NCBI GenBank assembly: GCA_020698575.1
Contig: CM036241.1
Location: 33,787,416 to 33,851,415, forward strand
DNA: 64,000 nucleotides
Source: Bostrychus sinensis
Taxonomy: Eukaryota; Chordata; Actinopteri; Gobiiformes; Eleotridae
Reading direction: 5' to 3'
The position numbers and the translations under genes were made by a program. Shown here piece by piece: positions 46,255 through 58,200 of this stretch (position 1 is the stretch's first letter; each line of letters starts with the position of its first letter). The notes under the pieces are model-generated. The model did not search any database. It was not told the origin of the DNA and worked only from the letters and a program-made list of their open reading frames with translations.

Positions 46255-46258
46255 TTTT
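46255..46258 (+). terminator. Pol III terminator of tRNA-Phe
   Basis: TTTT 16 bases after the mature 3' end. Confidence 0.7.
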
Positions 46259-46417
46259 GTACTGTTACTACAAATTGAGGAAGACTCGTACACCAAATGA
46301 ATTAAAGGTCATGTTTTATTTTTAAAATTATTTTAATATTTGATATTACGAATAAAAACACTTAATTTCTAAACATGTAAGTCAGCGTTAAGGGCCGTTT
46401 ATTAACACAGCTTTCTT

Positions 46418-46519
<102 letters not shown>

Positions 46520-46799
46520 CTTCAATAAATTATACATGGTTTTCTGCAGCGTGAGTGTGCACATTTTGCACAAGTGTGTACAGCAATAGCTTTTTAATCA
46601 CCACTTAAACCGCGTGCAAGTTGTGTTTTAGTTCTTCAGTAAAGTTGGTGAAAAAAACAACAGTAACCTATAATATGCAGATAAGAAGACAGAGTACTCT
46701 TTTCACACGTGGTGCACACGAGGTGAAAACTAGTGCAATGCCTCCCTCTACTGTCCATAGACTGTACTGCATTTTTAAAAATGTATTTAAGATTTAAGA

Positions 46800-47770
46800 T
46801 TTTTGCACGTCCTATTTCCTCCGAGAGGCTCTTTTGTCAACCCGCTCCACACTGGGCCGGCATACTCTAGAGCAGGTCTAACGGAGGTCAGATAGATGGG
46901 GCGAGTTTTGGAAAGCACGCATCTCACATGTCTGTCCCAGGATAAATCTGATGATAATCGAACTCTGAGAAGTTTAAATGTGGAGAGATGCTGCCCGAAT
47001 ACAGGCAGGGGACGACAGGAGATGTTAGACTCTCTTCTAGCACCAATGATTATGTTTTTTGCTCCATTCATTGGCAAGGGAAGTTTATTTGTATTGCACA
47101 ATTCACACACAGGGTAATTCAGAGTGCTTTACAGAATAAAAGACAAAAAACACTTTCAGTCATCATACACAGAGATAAGAGGAACAGTTTTTAGCCTGGA
47201 CTTGAACATTGTCAGAGTAGAGGCTTGTCTCACAGCACCAGATTTTACCTGCATAAAACTGAAATGGTGCTTCACCATATTTAGTTTTGTCTCTGGGCAC
47301 CAGCAGAAGAGTCACAGTCTGAGATGGTTCATATGGAACCTTCTAAGCAGAGCTGTTTTAAAGTCTATTCTCTGAGCGACAGGAAGCCAGTGCAGCAATA
47401 TAGTTGTATACTTTCTGGTTTTAGTTAGGACCCGAGCAGCAGCGTTCAGGAAGTACTGCAGCCGTCTTAATCTTTGTGAGTGCAGTAAGCAGACCGTTAC
47501 AGTAGTCTAACCTGCTAGAGAAATAAGTTTCTCTAGGTCTGGTTAAGACAGAATACCTTTGATTGGTAAAATGCTGATGATGTTATAATTATTGTGGCTG
47601 TTATTAGTTCAAGTTGGAGTCAAAGATTTACCCTAGATTCCTAACCTGATTTTTAGAGGTGACTGTTGACACTTTCTCTTTTCTTTGGTGGGCCAAAGAT
47701 GATGACTTCAGTCTTGTCTGTGTTAAGCTGGAGAAAGTAGTTTCTCATCCACACATTCATCTGACAGAGT
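46800..47770 (-). mobile_element. L2/Rex1-like LINE remnants
   Basis: The minus strand encodes broken reverse-transcriptase C-terminal pieces: NYFLQLNTDKTEVIIFGPPK, RLDYCNGLLTAL, LNAAARVLTKTRK and LHWLPVAQRIDFKT. A separate fragment at 46800-47050 gives SVRPALEYAGPVWSGLTKE. The two parts look like different LINEs joined, or one scrambled copy. Frames are broken throughout. Confidence 0.8.
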
Positions 47771-48127
47771 GAATCCACTTGTCCATATTTACTTATATAT
47801 TTGCAATAATTTTTTTTCACACCTTTCATATTGCATCACAGCATGATTGCAGACTTCTCTCTCCACATTGAAACCTGTTATTTCATTATACAAGCAGGCA
47901 TTTGATGTCTTAGATAAGAAATCTATCAGATGGCATTACTGTGATATTGTAAAGAAACACAATATTTATTTTAGAAAACTTGGTACATTTTAGCACACTG
48001 ACAATATTTTTGAAATGTTTGAAAAATCGTGTGTCACCACTGTTTTCAGACAACGGAGCTCTCTCAGACCACCACTCCAGCCTCTGTCAGCGGGTGGTAC
48101 CAGAAATGCCTACCCAGTCCTATAGTC

Positions 48128-48477
48128 CAGTGGTTGCCAACCTTTTTTGTCCTGTGTACCCTCTGGGCTTTTTGTCATATCGATGCCCTTTACTCATATG
48201 CATTACTGATTCTTCATATAAAACAGCTGTGTTTATTAGGATGAACACATTTTATAATACTTTATTGTAAATACTAACTCTCATGCATTTTTTTTCTTTT
48301 AGACTCAAATAAAAGATAACAAACAAAAAAAAATCTACCTGCCTTTAAAATAAAACATTTAAAAATATCTAACAACATAATCTTACACTACTTATTATAT
48401 TATATATTCAAATAAATAAATAAAATATAATTATGAAAGCCTCTGGGGATCTATGCACTCCTGGTTGGGAAACATTG
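48128..48477. mobile_element. Non-autonomous hAT element, 350 bp
   Basis: Starts CAGTGGTTGCCAACC and ends GGTTGGGAAACATTG, inverted with a few changes. Flanks CTATAGTC and CTCTAATC (48120-48127, 48478-48485) match at 6 of 8. AT-rich interior, no transposase. Confidence 0.7.
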
Positions 48478-48489
48478 CTCTAATCTTTG

Positions 48490-49695
48490 TAACAGGATCA
48501 CATGGTGCTAATGAAAACTCCTAAGAGTCCAGCAACTACTCCAGCTCTCTCTGCATGAGTTTATTTCATTTGTGCGTGAAATAAAAAAGTAAACATTATC
48601 CCACTGTGTGTGTTTTAACTGTTTTCAACATTTATTCATGAATCAGTCAGTTATTCACTTTTTAAGCCTCTTGGCGGTCACAGTACATTCATTTTCTTAT
48701 AACAGTGTAGACACAAAATATCACATTTCATACAAAATCTAAACATCCTTTATAAAACATTTAGACATTTTTTATTAGAATTTTAAATACATTGCTCTAT
48801 TGGTTTAAACAGCAGAGAACTCACTGAGAAAGATGAGAACATAACTATATATTATTTCTTTTTCATTACAGAAAATATCTTCATTTACCACAACTAAACA
48901 TCTAAGTAATACTTGTGCCACAGAGGGAGGAAAGAGGGCCCTTCACACAGCTGTGTGTCCCTCGAAGTCCCTGCTATTATCAGGGGACTGGTGAACTGTG
49001 GGTGCTGCACTACTATACAATACTTCATTCACTTTGAGAGGTAGAAAACCTTTGGTGGCCATTTTTAATGCACGCACAGAGCACGAACTTCTACTCTTTT
49101 GTAAGGACCCAGTGCTCGGCTTAAGGCCACTTAAACACAATGAAGTTCCTTAGTTAGGTCTAGTGAATATATGCTTCTATAACTATTCCTATTTTCTCAA
49201 GGCATAGATAGGTGTATTTAAAGTGTCAAGATTGAGTATGTATGTGCTCAAGCTGCAGTCAAGCTACAATACTAATGGGATTTTAGGTTAGGTTTTAGGT
49301 ATGTATCCATATGGGACATCTCAGGGCCACTGGGGGGCACTAGTGCAGTTAAAGGACAGATTACAAGTTCATCAAGTTATTGCAACCTAAGTACTTTGTT
49401 TTCTTGGCATTAAATATGAACTGGAGCCCACAATGTGATTCTATTTATTCTTCTGGCAGAGATGTGGAAGACATTTAGACAACAAGTGTAACATCTTCAA
49501 CAAATCCACATGAAGTCACCTCACAACTGGTCAATCATTCCAATATCAAATACACCACAACTGTGCCATGCAGGCTTCAGGTATTCTAGACAGGCAAAAC
49601 CCTGATACCTAAATTCTTGTTTCTATCCTGCTAAACGTATACACATACTTGTGGCCTCTGAACCATAACTTTGGCAGTAAGGTTCAGTGTTGGTG
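48490..49695. other. Intergenic DNA downstream of cdk18
   Basis: No gene recognised. It could hold a longer cdk18 3' untranslated region. Confidence 0.4.
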
Positions 49696-49699
49696 TAGA

Positions 49700-50465
49700 G
49701 TCACCATTTTCGAGTTCTCAGTGTCTAAGTCCAAATTCCTAAAGATGGCTCATGTCGAGTCAAATACAAGCCCAAGTCCATGTCTGAGCTACCAAAAATA
49801 TTTAAGTGTCTGAGTACAGTTTGAGTCAAATTTTCAAGCTGATCCCAAGTAGAGTCTAAATGAGCTCAAGGCGAGTCCATCTCCAAGTTGAGTCACAAAA
49901 ATCTGTGTATTTATGAGGATCCTCATAACTCCTCATGTTTGTCTTTGTTTTTATTCCCTTTTGTGCAGTTTTGCATTGATATCTTTCCAGTATGATTTAC
50001 CATTGCCATCACTCCAGTGTATAAAGATGCGCACAAGCTCAGCCTCAACCAGGAAAAATGTCCCTGATCCGAATGGGCTCATCCCTCCTTTGTTCTGAGA
50101 GTGTGATTGGTTCCTGCTCTATTTCCCTCTCTGGTTAAAAATGCCTTAAAATAAATCCCAGATGAGGTCACAGAGTCTTATTTTTTTCTGAGATGACCTG
50201 TATCATGCTGTGCTATTGACTGAATTAGTAGCTTTCCTCAAAAAACAGGGGGAAATTAGTTAGTGCATCTTTAAATATAGCACAGCACCGTCTCTTTTTA
50301 GTTAAAAAATGGAAATATGACACAGCTGCAACTTGCATGTGACCAAGTCCGTGTCCAAGTCAAAGTTATTGTCCACAAGTTTGAGTTCAGGGTTCATAAG
50401 TTTGAGCCTAAATCCTAGTCAAGTCACTAGTCCTGGTGTGTGAGATGTGACAAGTCAGAGTCCTG
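49700..50465. repeat. Degenerate AGTC-rich internal repeat
   Basis: Many irregular copies of AAGTC, GAGTC and CAAGTTTGAGT-like units in two blocks (about 49720-49900 and 50340-50465). Similar tracts occur inside a common fish repeat. Boundaries approximate. Confidence 0.6.
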
Positions 50466-50469
50466 AGCC

Positions 50470-51490
50470 CACAAAATAAGGGCTGGACGCCAAGACGTGT
50501 CATTGAGGCTTAAGCTTCAGTCAACCACAGTTCAGGACTCTAGCACTCCATGTTTGGTAAGGGTAGTGTACCATTAGCTACTAGTCCTATGAACCAAAAG
50601 ATCAGGAAAGAAAAAATATATCTCTTAAGAAGCAGGACATTGTACTTGTACTAAATAATCTTGTAGGTAGCTTCATGTTTTGTCCTCCAGCAAGGATTTG
50701 CTCCGGGCAATAGGCCACAGCTGTGCAAAAGATAAGGAGTAAAGGTGGCAACCACTCAAAGGCAAACTGCTACTAGAAATGCAGGACATAGAATTCCCTA
50801 GTTCTAAAGAGAGGAAGGTTTGGTCAGGAGTAGGACTAGTTTAGTTCAGACAAAAGGGAAGGGAGCAAGCTTCAGAGGACACTTCTGGTTTGTGCAAAGA
50901 GGAGACTAACATCACACCATGCACTCATACTGATTATGTACACACACAAAGCAAATGCCTCGAAAAAAACAATGGCTATACTAGATCAACTATCTCCACA
51001 AGTCAGAACATCATGCACAGTTTTACTAAGGCAACTTCAAAAGACTGGAATAAATGTGTAACACTGGCATGGACACACCCATAGAGAGCTGAGGACAAAC
51101 GGGTGCTGGAGCAAGGCAAGATGACCTGCACGGACTTATATGCTGTTGTATGGAACAGTATATACTGTACTGTACAGCTCTATATACTAGTTCTTTGTAT
51201 TTGTGTGCGTTTGTGCTGCTCTATTCATATGCTACTTTTGAGATCCACGGTGAGAGGAGAGACACAACCACAGCTGCCATAACAATTTCTCATTTTAAAT
51301 AAAAAGGTGTCAGTTCATTACCTGTAAGTAATAAAATACCTTCATTTTATTTGTAAGCTAACAATATTTGTATACAGATTGACAAATGAACATGATGACA
51401 GTAGCTAATAGAAAAACACATTAGCTGTTTGTGTCAGTGAGCTTGTTTGTAAAGCATTCGTATAATAATCCCTACACAGAGTTGTTTTGT
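50470..51490. other. Intergenic DNA downstream of cdk18
   Basis: No coding support and no element ends recognised. Confidence 0.4.
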
Positions 51491-51492
51491 AT

Positions 51493-51498
51493 TTTATT
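51493..51498 (-). terminator. Candidate polyadenylation signal of cdk18
   Basis: AATAAA on the minus strand, about 750 bases after the cdk18 stop at 52252. Another is at 51346-51351. Confidence 0.35.
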
Positions 51499-51667
51499 TC
51501 TATGCACTTTCTGCTTTCTCCATTGTGTCTTCACTGCTATCTGTAACAAACTGCCAGACAGGAATACACATAATACTCACATAAGATCAAAGATCAAGTC
51601 AATAGGTTGCGTTCATGTGGGGTGCAGTGGAAAGCAAGTTAGAATTCTATGGTGAAATGATGTCTTC

Positions 51668-51840
51668 TGATAATTTTAGTGCTATGAAGCAGCCATATCA
51701 TTTATCTACCTGTTAGCTTCATGTTGCAAAAAGCCATGCTAATTAAATTACAGTAACATTATTGTATGCTAAAAAAACTGAAATACTAATGCAATGATGT
51801 CCAAAACTATTTCAAAAAGCCTGATACAGCATATATTTAT
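51668..51840 (+). repeat. Family A repeat, 3' half
   Basis: Contains GAAATACTAATGCAATG and TCCAAAACTATTTCAAAAAG and ends near GATACAGCATATA, within the likely cdk18 3' untranslated region. Confidence 0.6.
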
Positions 51841-52130
51841 AACAAAACTTCCCATGTCCAACTGTGATTCTACTAATAAATGTTTTAAAAGGCGAGTCAG
51901 ACCAGGATTACTCTAAATATCAATACATGATGTCCACCACTGTCACTATTTTATGCACTATGCAGTTGTAACAGCAGCGTGTTTTTTGGTTGTAATAATG
52001 AGAGCAAACACACTGCCTATGGTAGTTCTTGCTGTGTGTTTTTGTATGTAGGCATGCATTTCAAGTAAAGTGCAAGTATCTTCTCCTACAAACCACTCTA
52101 GTGTGCGTCCAGCGACAGTGTAGTGAGTAC

Positions 52131-52160
<30 letters not shown>
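52131..52160. repeat. (AGT)n microsatellite
   Basis: Ten AGT units, about 90 bases downstream of the cdk18 stop codon on its transcript. Confidence 0.95.
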
Positions 52161-52161
<1 letters not shown>

Positions 52162-52251
52162 TGTTGGGTCCATGCAGGGTGTCTCCAGGTGAACTTGCTT
52201 GTGAGTTTGTCCATCTGCGTTGGCCTTTGTGCTGTGTCTGCTTCTCCTCCT

Positions 52252-55200
52252 CTAGAAGATACTTTGCCTCCGGTTTTTGCCTCGAGCTGAAGGGACACAC
52301 ATTGAGATTAGTTTTAAAATGCATGCAACACGCGCCTGCAACTTTTGTTAAGTTTTATCAAGTTAGGTAACATCGGCAGTGGTATGTAGAGGCCCATGCA
52401 TGAGGAGCTAATTAACGTAAAAATCATGACAGTTAAAGCCATTTGTTCGGTTTGTTTGATACACTAAGAGATAATTAGAGTTGGAGATATACTGTACTGT
52501 ACTGTCCTTGTAATGAATCCTTTGACAACTTATTTTCAGTTTAATTCCCCTGAGACTATGGTGTTGTGGTATTTTTAGTGAGAAAGAGACAGCACACTGT
52601 CAGCTTGAGCTTGGCTAATTAGTCGAGTATTGAGACACGAGTTCATTTGAAAAAGCAGTAGTTAAAAGGGCTTTATTATGCACAGCTAACCTCTTTGCTC
52701 CCTACCATGTTATAATGTTGTTCCCTCATCAAAAAAACAAACAAACAAAAAAAAACCAAAAACCTGAGTTGTGTTGTGTTTCACTCATAGCTGTTTAAGT
52801 AATCTTAAACCTCTGCCTCTTCCACGAACCCCCACACACTCCAGGAAGCACTGACCAATCAACAAGCCCCCCACCCACCCAAAAAAACAACAACAAAAAA
52901 ACAAAAACTGTGTACAGCTCTGTGTGCAGTCAGATAATGTTTCTAAAGGTTGTAAAATGTGCAATGCTGTTGTAGAGGTGACCAAGACAAATAAAAGGAT
53001 AATATATTCCATTGAATGTTTAATTTGAGATGTCCTTGGACTGATTTTATTCTCTACATCTTATCAGTGCTAGAGTAGATTGTTTTAAAGATGGCACAGT
53101 ACCTAAAGGCTGGAACACAGACGTGCGATGGCCTGGGTCCTTCTGCAACTGGATCTCTCTGAGGGAAAACACTGAGGCAGCTGTAACACAAAACAAAAAA
53201 CAAGTTGTCATGAGGCCTTTTTTTTATACTTGACTAAAAGTAAAAAATAAATACATTTTTACTTTTTACATTTTTATTGCATTGTGAAAGTACCTTACTC
53301 CAAACAGCATAGCCTGTCCCCTGTGCTCACTCAGGAGCAGAAGGAGCTAACATGGTAAACCAAACTGAAGTATGAATTTTTACTGAAGCAACAAAAAAGG
53401 GAATGTTCAAAATGGCGGTGTGCTTCTGCTTGGTGCTTGACATTTGCTGAATCACTCTGACTTTAAACACAAGCCCTCATCCTTTTCTCTGGGTGTTTCC
53501 TGCGTGTGACATTTTAGGTAGGTTTGACCCACTTCAGCATTTTCTGCTCCGGATGAATCCCTCAGTCTACATGAAGCAGTTACACTTTGTATTATTGTGT
53601 TGAGAGCTAACTCGTGTTGCTGTGGTGTGGGCTTACTTTCTGCCAGGTTGTGTATGTTCTCCCCCAAACTCAGGAAGTACGAGTGTCGGAGGGCTGCCTC
53701 AGACGATATTCTGTTCCTTGTGTCGTACTGCAATTACACAACAAAAGCAGCTGATTAAGATCCTCTATATGTGAAGTCTGAAAAAAACTGTCATTAGTAT
53801 ACATCGTACCAGCAGGAGAGCGGAGAGCAGGTCAATCCCCTCGGTGTCCAGCCTAAGAGACAATATTATAGGCCATAGTTATGATGGGTTCTAAATCGTA
53901 AGTGAAGGTAGAAAAATTGTATTTGCTTTTTTTGGGCGTGTTGTGTATGATATGACACTATAAGAACTTTGCTTGAGCAAAGAGCACGCTGATATAGTGG
54001 GAGCAACACTGCTCTGTTAGCTCGGAGTGCATCTTTCCCTATAGTGATGCAACACAAAAGTCAGTACGCCTACGAGAGTCCAGCCTCATAACAGGAATAC
54101 ACTTACTGTAGTTGACTGAATATGTTCACTGTCTTTGAGGGATAATTATTTCATTGCAATGCATTTAATTTTTTTAGTCCATTCTTGTTAAATGTCTCAT
54201 AGGATTCTGGCACTGACACATAACGAGAGAGGAATGTGAATGTCCTTCTGAGATGCCTCTTTTTACATATTCATTGAGTCACCGGAGCAAAATCTTTAAG
54301 GGACGCTAACCTCAGCTACTCCACTTTTAGCACGTCTTATTCATTTAGCGTGCCTGCAAACCTTTGATAATGCTAGCCCTATGTGTTTACAAAGCTGAAC
54401 ATTATAATAATAATGCACTGAATTTATATAGCGCCTTTCTAGATACCCAAAGCACTTTACACTGCATTATTCATTCACTCCTCAGTCACACTCAGTGGTG
54501 ATGAACTACTTCTGTAGCCACAGTTGCTCTGGGGCAGATGATGGAAGTGTGGCTGCCAATCTGCGCCTATGGCCCCTCCGACCACCTCCAAACACACTCA
54601 CACATTCATACAGGGAGGGTGGGTGAAGTGTCTTGACCAAGGACACAATGACAATATGCAATGCCGGTAGCAGGCCTTGCCAATTGCCAACCTTTGGGTT
54701 AGTGGACAAACGTCTCTACCAACTGAGCTACTGCTGCCTCATTATGTATTTTTGCGTAGTTGTCAGAAGCTGGGATTTACCTTGGCACGTGGTTGATGAG
54801 AGCTTGTGGTCTGTATTGAGGAAAGAGGTAAGATCTGAAGTCCTCATTGCTGCTGATCCCAGGCCAGCTCTCTTCTGTTGGTGTCCCTAAAATGGAAAAA
54901 TGGCTTCTGATATTTATATCTCTCAAATCTTACAGATATCATACATGCACTACTGTAATTTGCCAAGTGAGTCAGTTCAGGTGGCTAATATTTACACATT
55001 TCATGAAATCAAAGTTGTTTGAAAGCGTCAGAGTGGTTAGTTCTCCAGTGTCACTGCAGAAAGGCCTTTTTGTGCTGAGGCGGCTGTCTTTTCCAGGTCA
55101 CGCTGGCCGAAACTTTGCTCATATTAGAGTATAAATGATTTCAGCATCAGTACTGTGATTATCTGGCAATTATGCGCCATTAGACAAGGCTCCAACAGAG

Positions 55201-58200
55201 TAAATGGCTGCATTTATAGAGCGGTTTTCTATCTGTACAGGCACTCAGAGCGCTTTACATTAAGCCTCCATTCACCAGACACTAAAGGCAAGAGGTTAGA
55301 TGTTAAGGGTCTTGCTCAAGACACAGACTTTCCTAGTACCAAAAATGGTACCATTATACCTGTACCACTGAAAGGCACAACACAGGTTGGGTCAGAATGG
55401 CACAAATTGAAATGGTAGCTGCTAATGAGGCCTGCTTCTTGCTGTGCATGAGGTGGCCAGGTGGGTGAAATGTGGAATTAGTAAGCTGAAGTGTAATGTC
55501 ATATTATGTCAAAACATGTCATAATAAATCTAGCAGAAATTAGGCTAACTTACCCATTAACCTAAATATTAAGTGGAGCTCCTCCTTTACCGTGGCACCT
55601 GGAAACAAGGGCCGACCCGTTGCCATCTCGTACAGAATACATCCCACGCCCCTGCGAGCCAACAGTGATGAAGCAGGCACACGAGGGCGGTGAACAAAAA
55701 CAAACAGTCATTCGACATTATAGATCTGTCGTTAAAACACAAACACACACCTAAAAGAAGAAGTGCAACACAGTGTGAGTGGGCATGGGAGTCTTTTGTT
55801 CAGCGCTGTATGTACAGTAAGTGCTGAAGAGGCACCCTGCTGCCTTATGAGGGAATATGTACTCAGAACACACTGCCATGTTGTTAGAGAGACACATCTG
55901 ATCCTTAGTGGTTTGAGCTGTGCACCATGGCAAACTGTTAATGAAGCAAACAAAAAATGAACAGGTATGGAGATGACTGTATATAGTGACTCACTGCTCA
56001 GCTAATGACATTTTAAGAGATATTATACCAAAAGCATGATTCATATAAGACTCATGTTCCTTTAGCTGTTCAACACACTTTATTGAACATACAGTATGTC
56101 CTTGATAAATATAGATGCGCAAGTTCACTTTTAATTATGCCTTTGAATGAGAAGGTTCACTGTCATCTCGTGCATCTCTTTGCTAGTTAACACATGCTAA
56201 CACATAGTCAAATGAGAATGGCATTTTAATAGTCACATTCAACAACATTCAATATTTGTAAATGTGTTGAAATGCCAGACGAATGTACTTTGAGTGCTCG
56301 GTTTGTCAGCTGTGAGCCACTGTAGGATAAGAAAGAGCTTTTCCATTATCAGGAGGTCAGCTGTAGACTACAACATTTTAACACTATACACCTTTTAAAG
56401 AGCCAGGCTCCTTCAATAGCCTGTCACAAATGGGATAGAAAATCACCAACAGGTTTTCCAAAAGCCGGAACTGAACCGGGGACTTTTTTCACCCTCCATT
56501 GTTCAGAGTAGATTCTGACTGGAGTAGAGCAAAGCCATCAGAAAAGTGAGGACAAAGGGGCAGCGTGTCTCTATTGCACCTGAAAGTGCTTTGATATATC
56601 CAAGACTGCAAAGGTTAAAGTCAAAGTGCAAAAGCCAAAGGAGCATATGAATATTGGCATATATACAGTAATGCCAAAGAACACTTATGCATGGAAAGCA
56701 ATTTCCACATTATGTACATGCCAGATAAGGAATCTTTATGCACTGAGAACCGAGGTACATGTCATGTATATTTTACAGTTAGTTATTCAAACCACATACT
56801 GAAGCGACCCGGGTTCAAATCTGTCTTGGGTGAATTTGCTCAACGTTATCCCTCTCTCTCACGCTGTTTCCTGTCCACCTACACCTTCTCAGTCAAATCA
56901 AAAATACAAAAATATACCCAAAAATGTACTTATATTCACTGCTTCTGCAAGTCATCAAATTAGTTACTGTTTCCCTCCATTTTTGCACTCTGAAAAAGAC
57001 CTCCTTCAAACACACAGACAATGAAGCCTGTGTCAATTGTAAAAATGTCAAATGTACAAATGAATACAAATATGGTGAAGTACAAATAACAGGATACAAA
57101 ATATCGTTCACTATCATTACTATACATATTTTTTATTATATCTCTAATCAGTTTTATTGCTATTCTCAAGTTGTCCCTCTGTCCCACTCCCTTCTGGGAG
57201 AGTGAGTACTTTTTCAGATGCCTACCTGCTGTTTGAAGCCCCAGCAATGACTGGACCTTATCTGACCCCATCTGTGCTCCTGTCCTGACCCACAGACCCC
57301 GTAGACTCCTCCTTAACCTCACCTGTCTGGATGAAACCTTCCTCCCCTGCTGCATCCTTACAGACTTGAACTCTGTTAGAAAATGGACAATACCCATGAG
57401 TCCTGGACAGATCTACAGCCTATCTAAGGAGGAGGGTCTAAGGACAAAGGATGTCTTATGACAGCCTTTTGGCCTATTTGATTGTTTGTTTATGTCTATT
57501 CCTCAAAGCCCTTTGAGGTAACTGTCGTGGTGATATTAGGCTATATAAATACAAGAAAAATATTCAGCATATGTGTAGCAGTATGAGAAGTTCAGCCAGC
57601 TAACCAGTTGTCTTTATTGCCTTAAACATGTCATTTAAGTCTAAATTTGTTTCCACTCTGGTGCCCTAATTAATTCCGCTAGTGTACTAGCTGTCATGCT
57701 AATTTAGCAATGTCGTTAGTGTTAGACAGTGTAAAAGCGTTTTTATAGGTGGAAAATAATGATGTGATAATCACTTGCGCCTTGGTGGTAGGGTTTAATT
57801 TAGCAATGTAAATGCTTCCATCTTAATGATATTTTTATTTTTCATTTTCGTTTTTGCAGTAATTTTGCATTGAATTGTATACATTTTAACCCAGTGTGAT
57901 TGGTACTTTGTCTTTAGGTACGATGCCTTGTTAGTTCAATCATTCCTTCATTCATACTTCTTGCACTTATTCCTGTTAGAAACAAGAACCTTTCCTAGCA
58001 ACTATAAGCCTAAGACGAGATACACCCTGAACAGTGGCCAGTAAGTCGCAGGCATGACACAGAGGCATGTGCAGATGACCTCCATTCACCCTCACATTCA
58101 TTCACTATGGGCAATTTAGTTCCCCTAACACATGCATTTTGGAATGAAGCCTGAAGAGACCCTATAGTAGCACACAGACATGCAGACTCTACCAGAGAAA

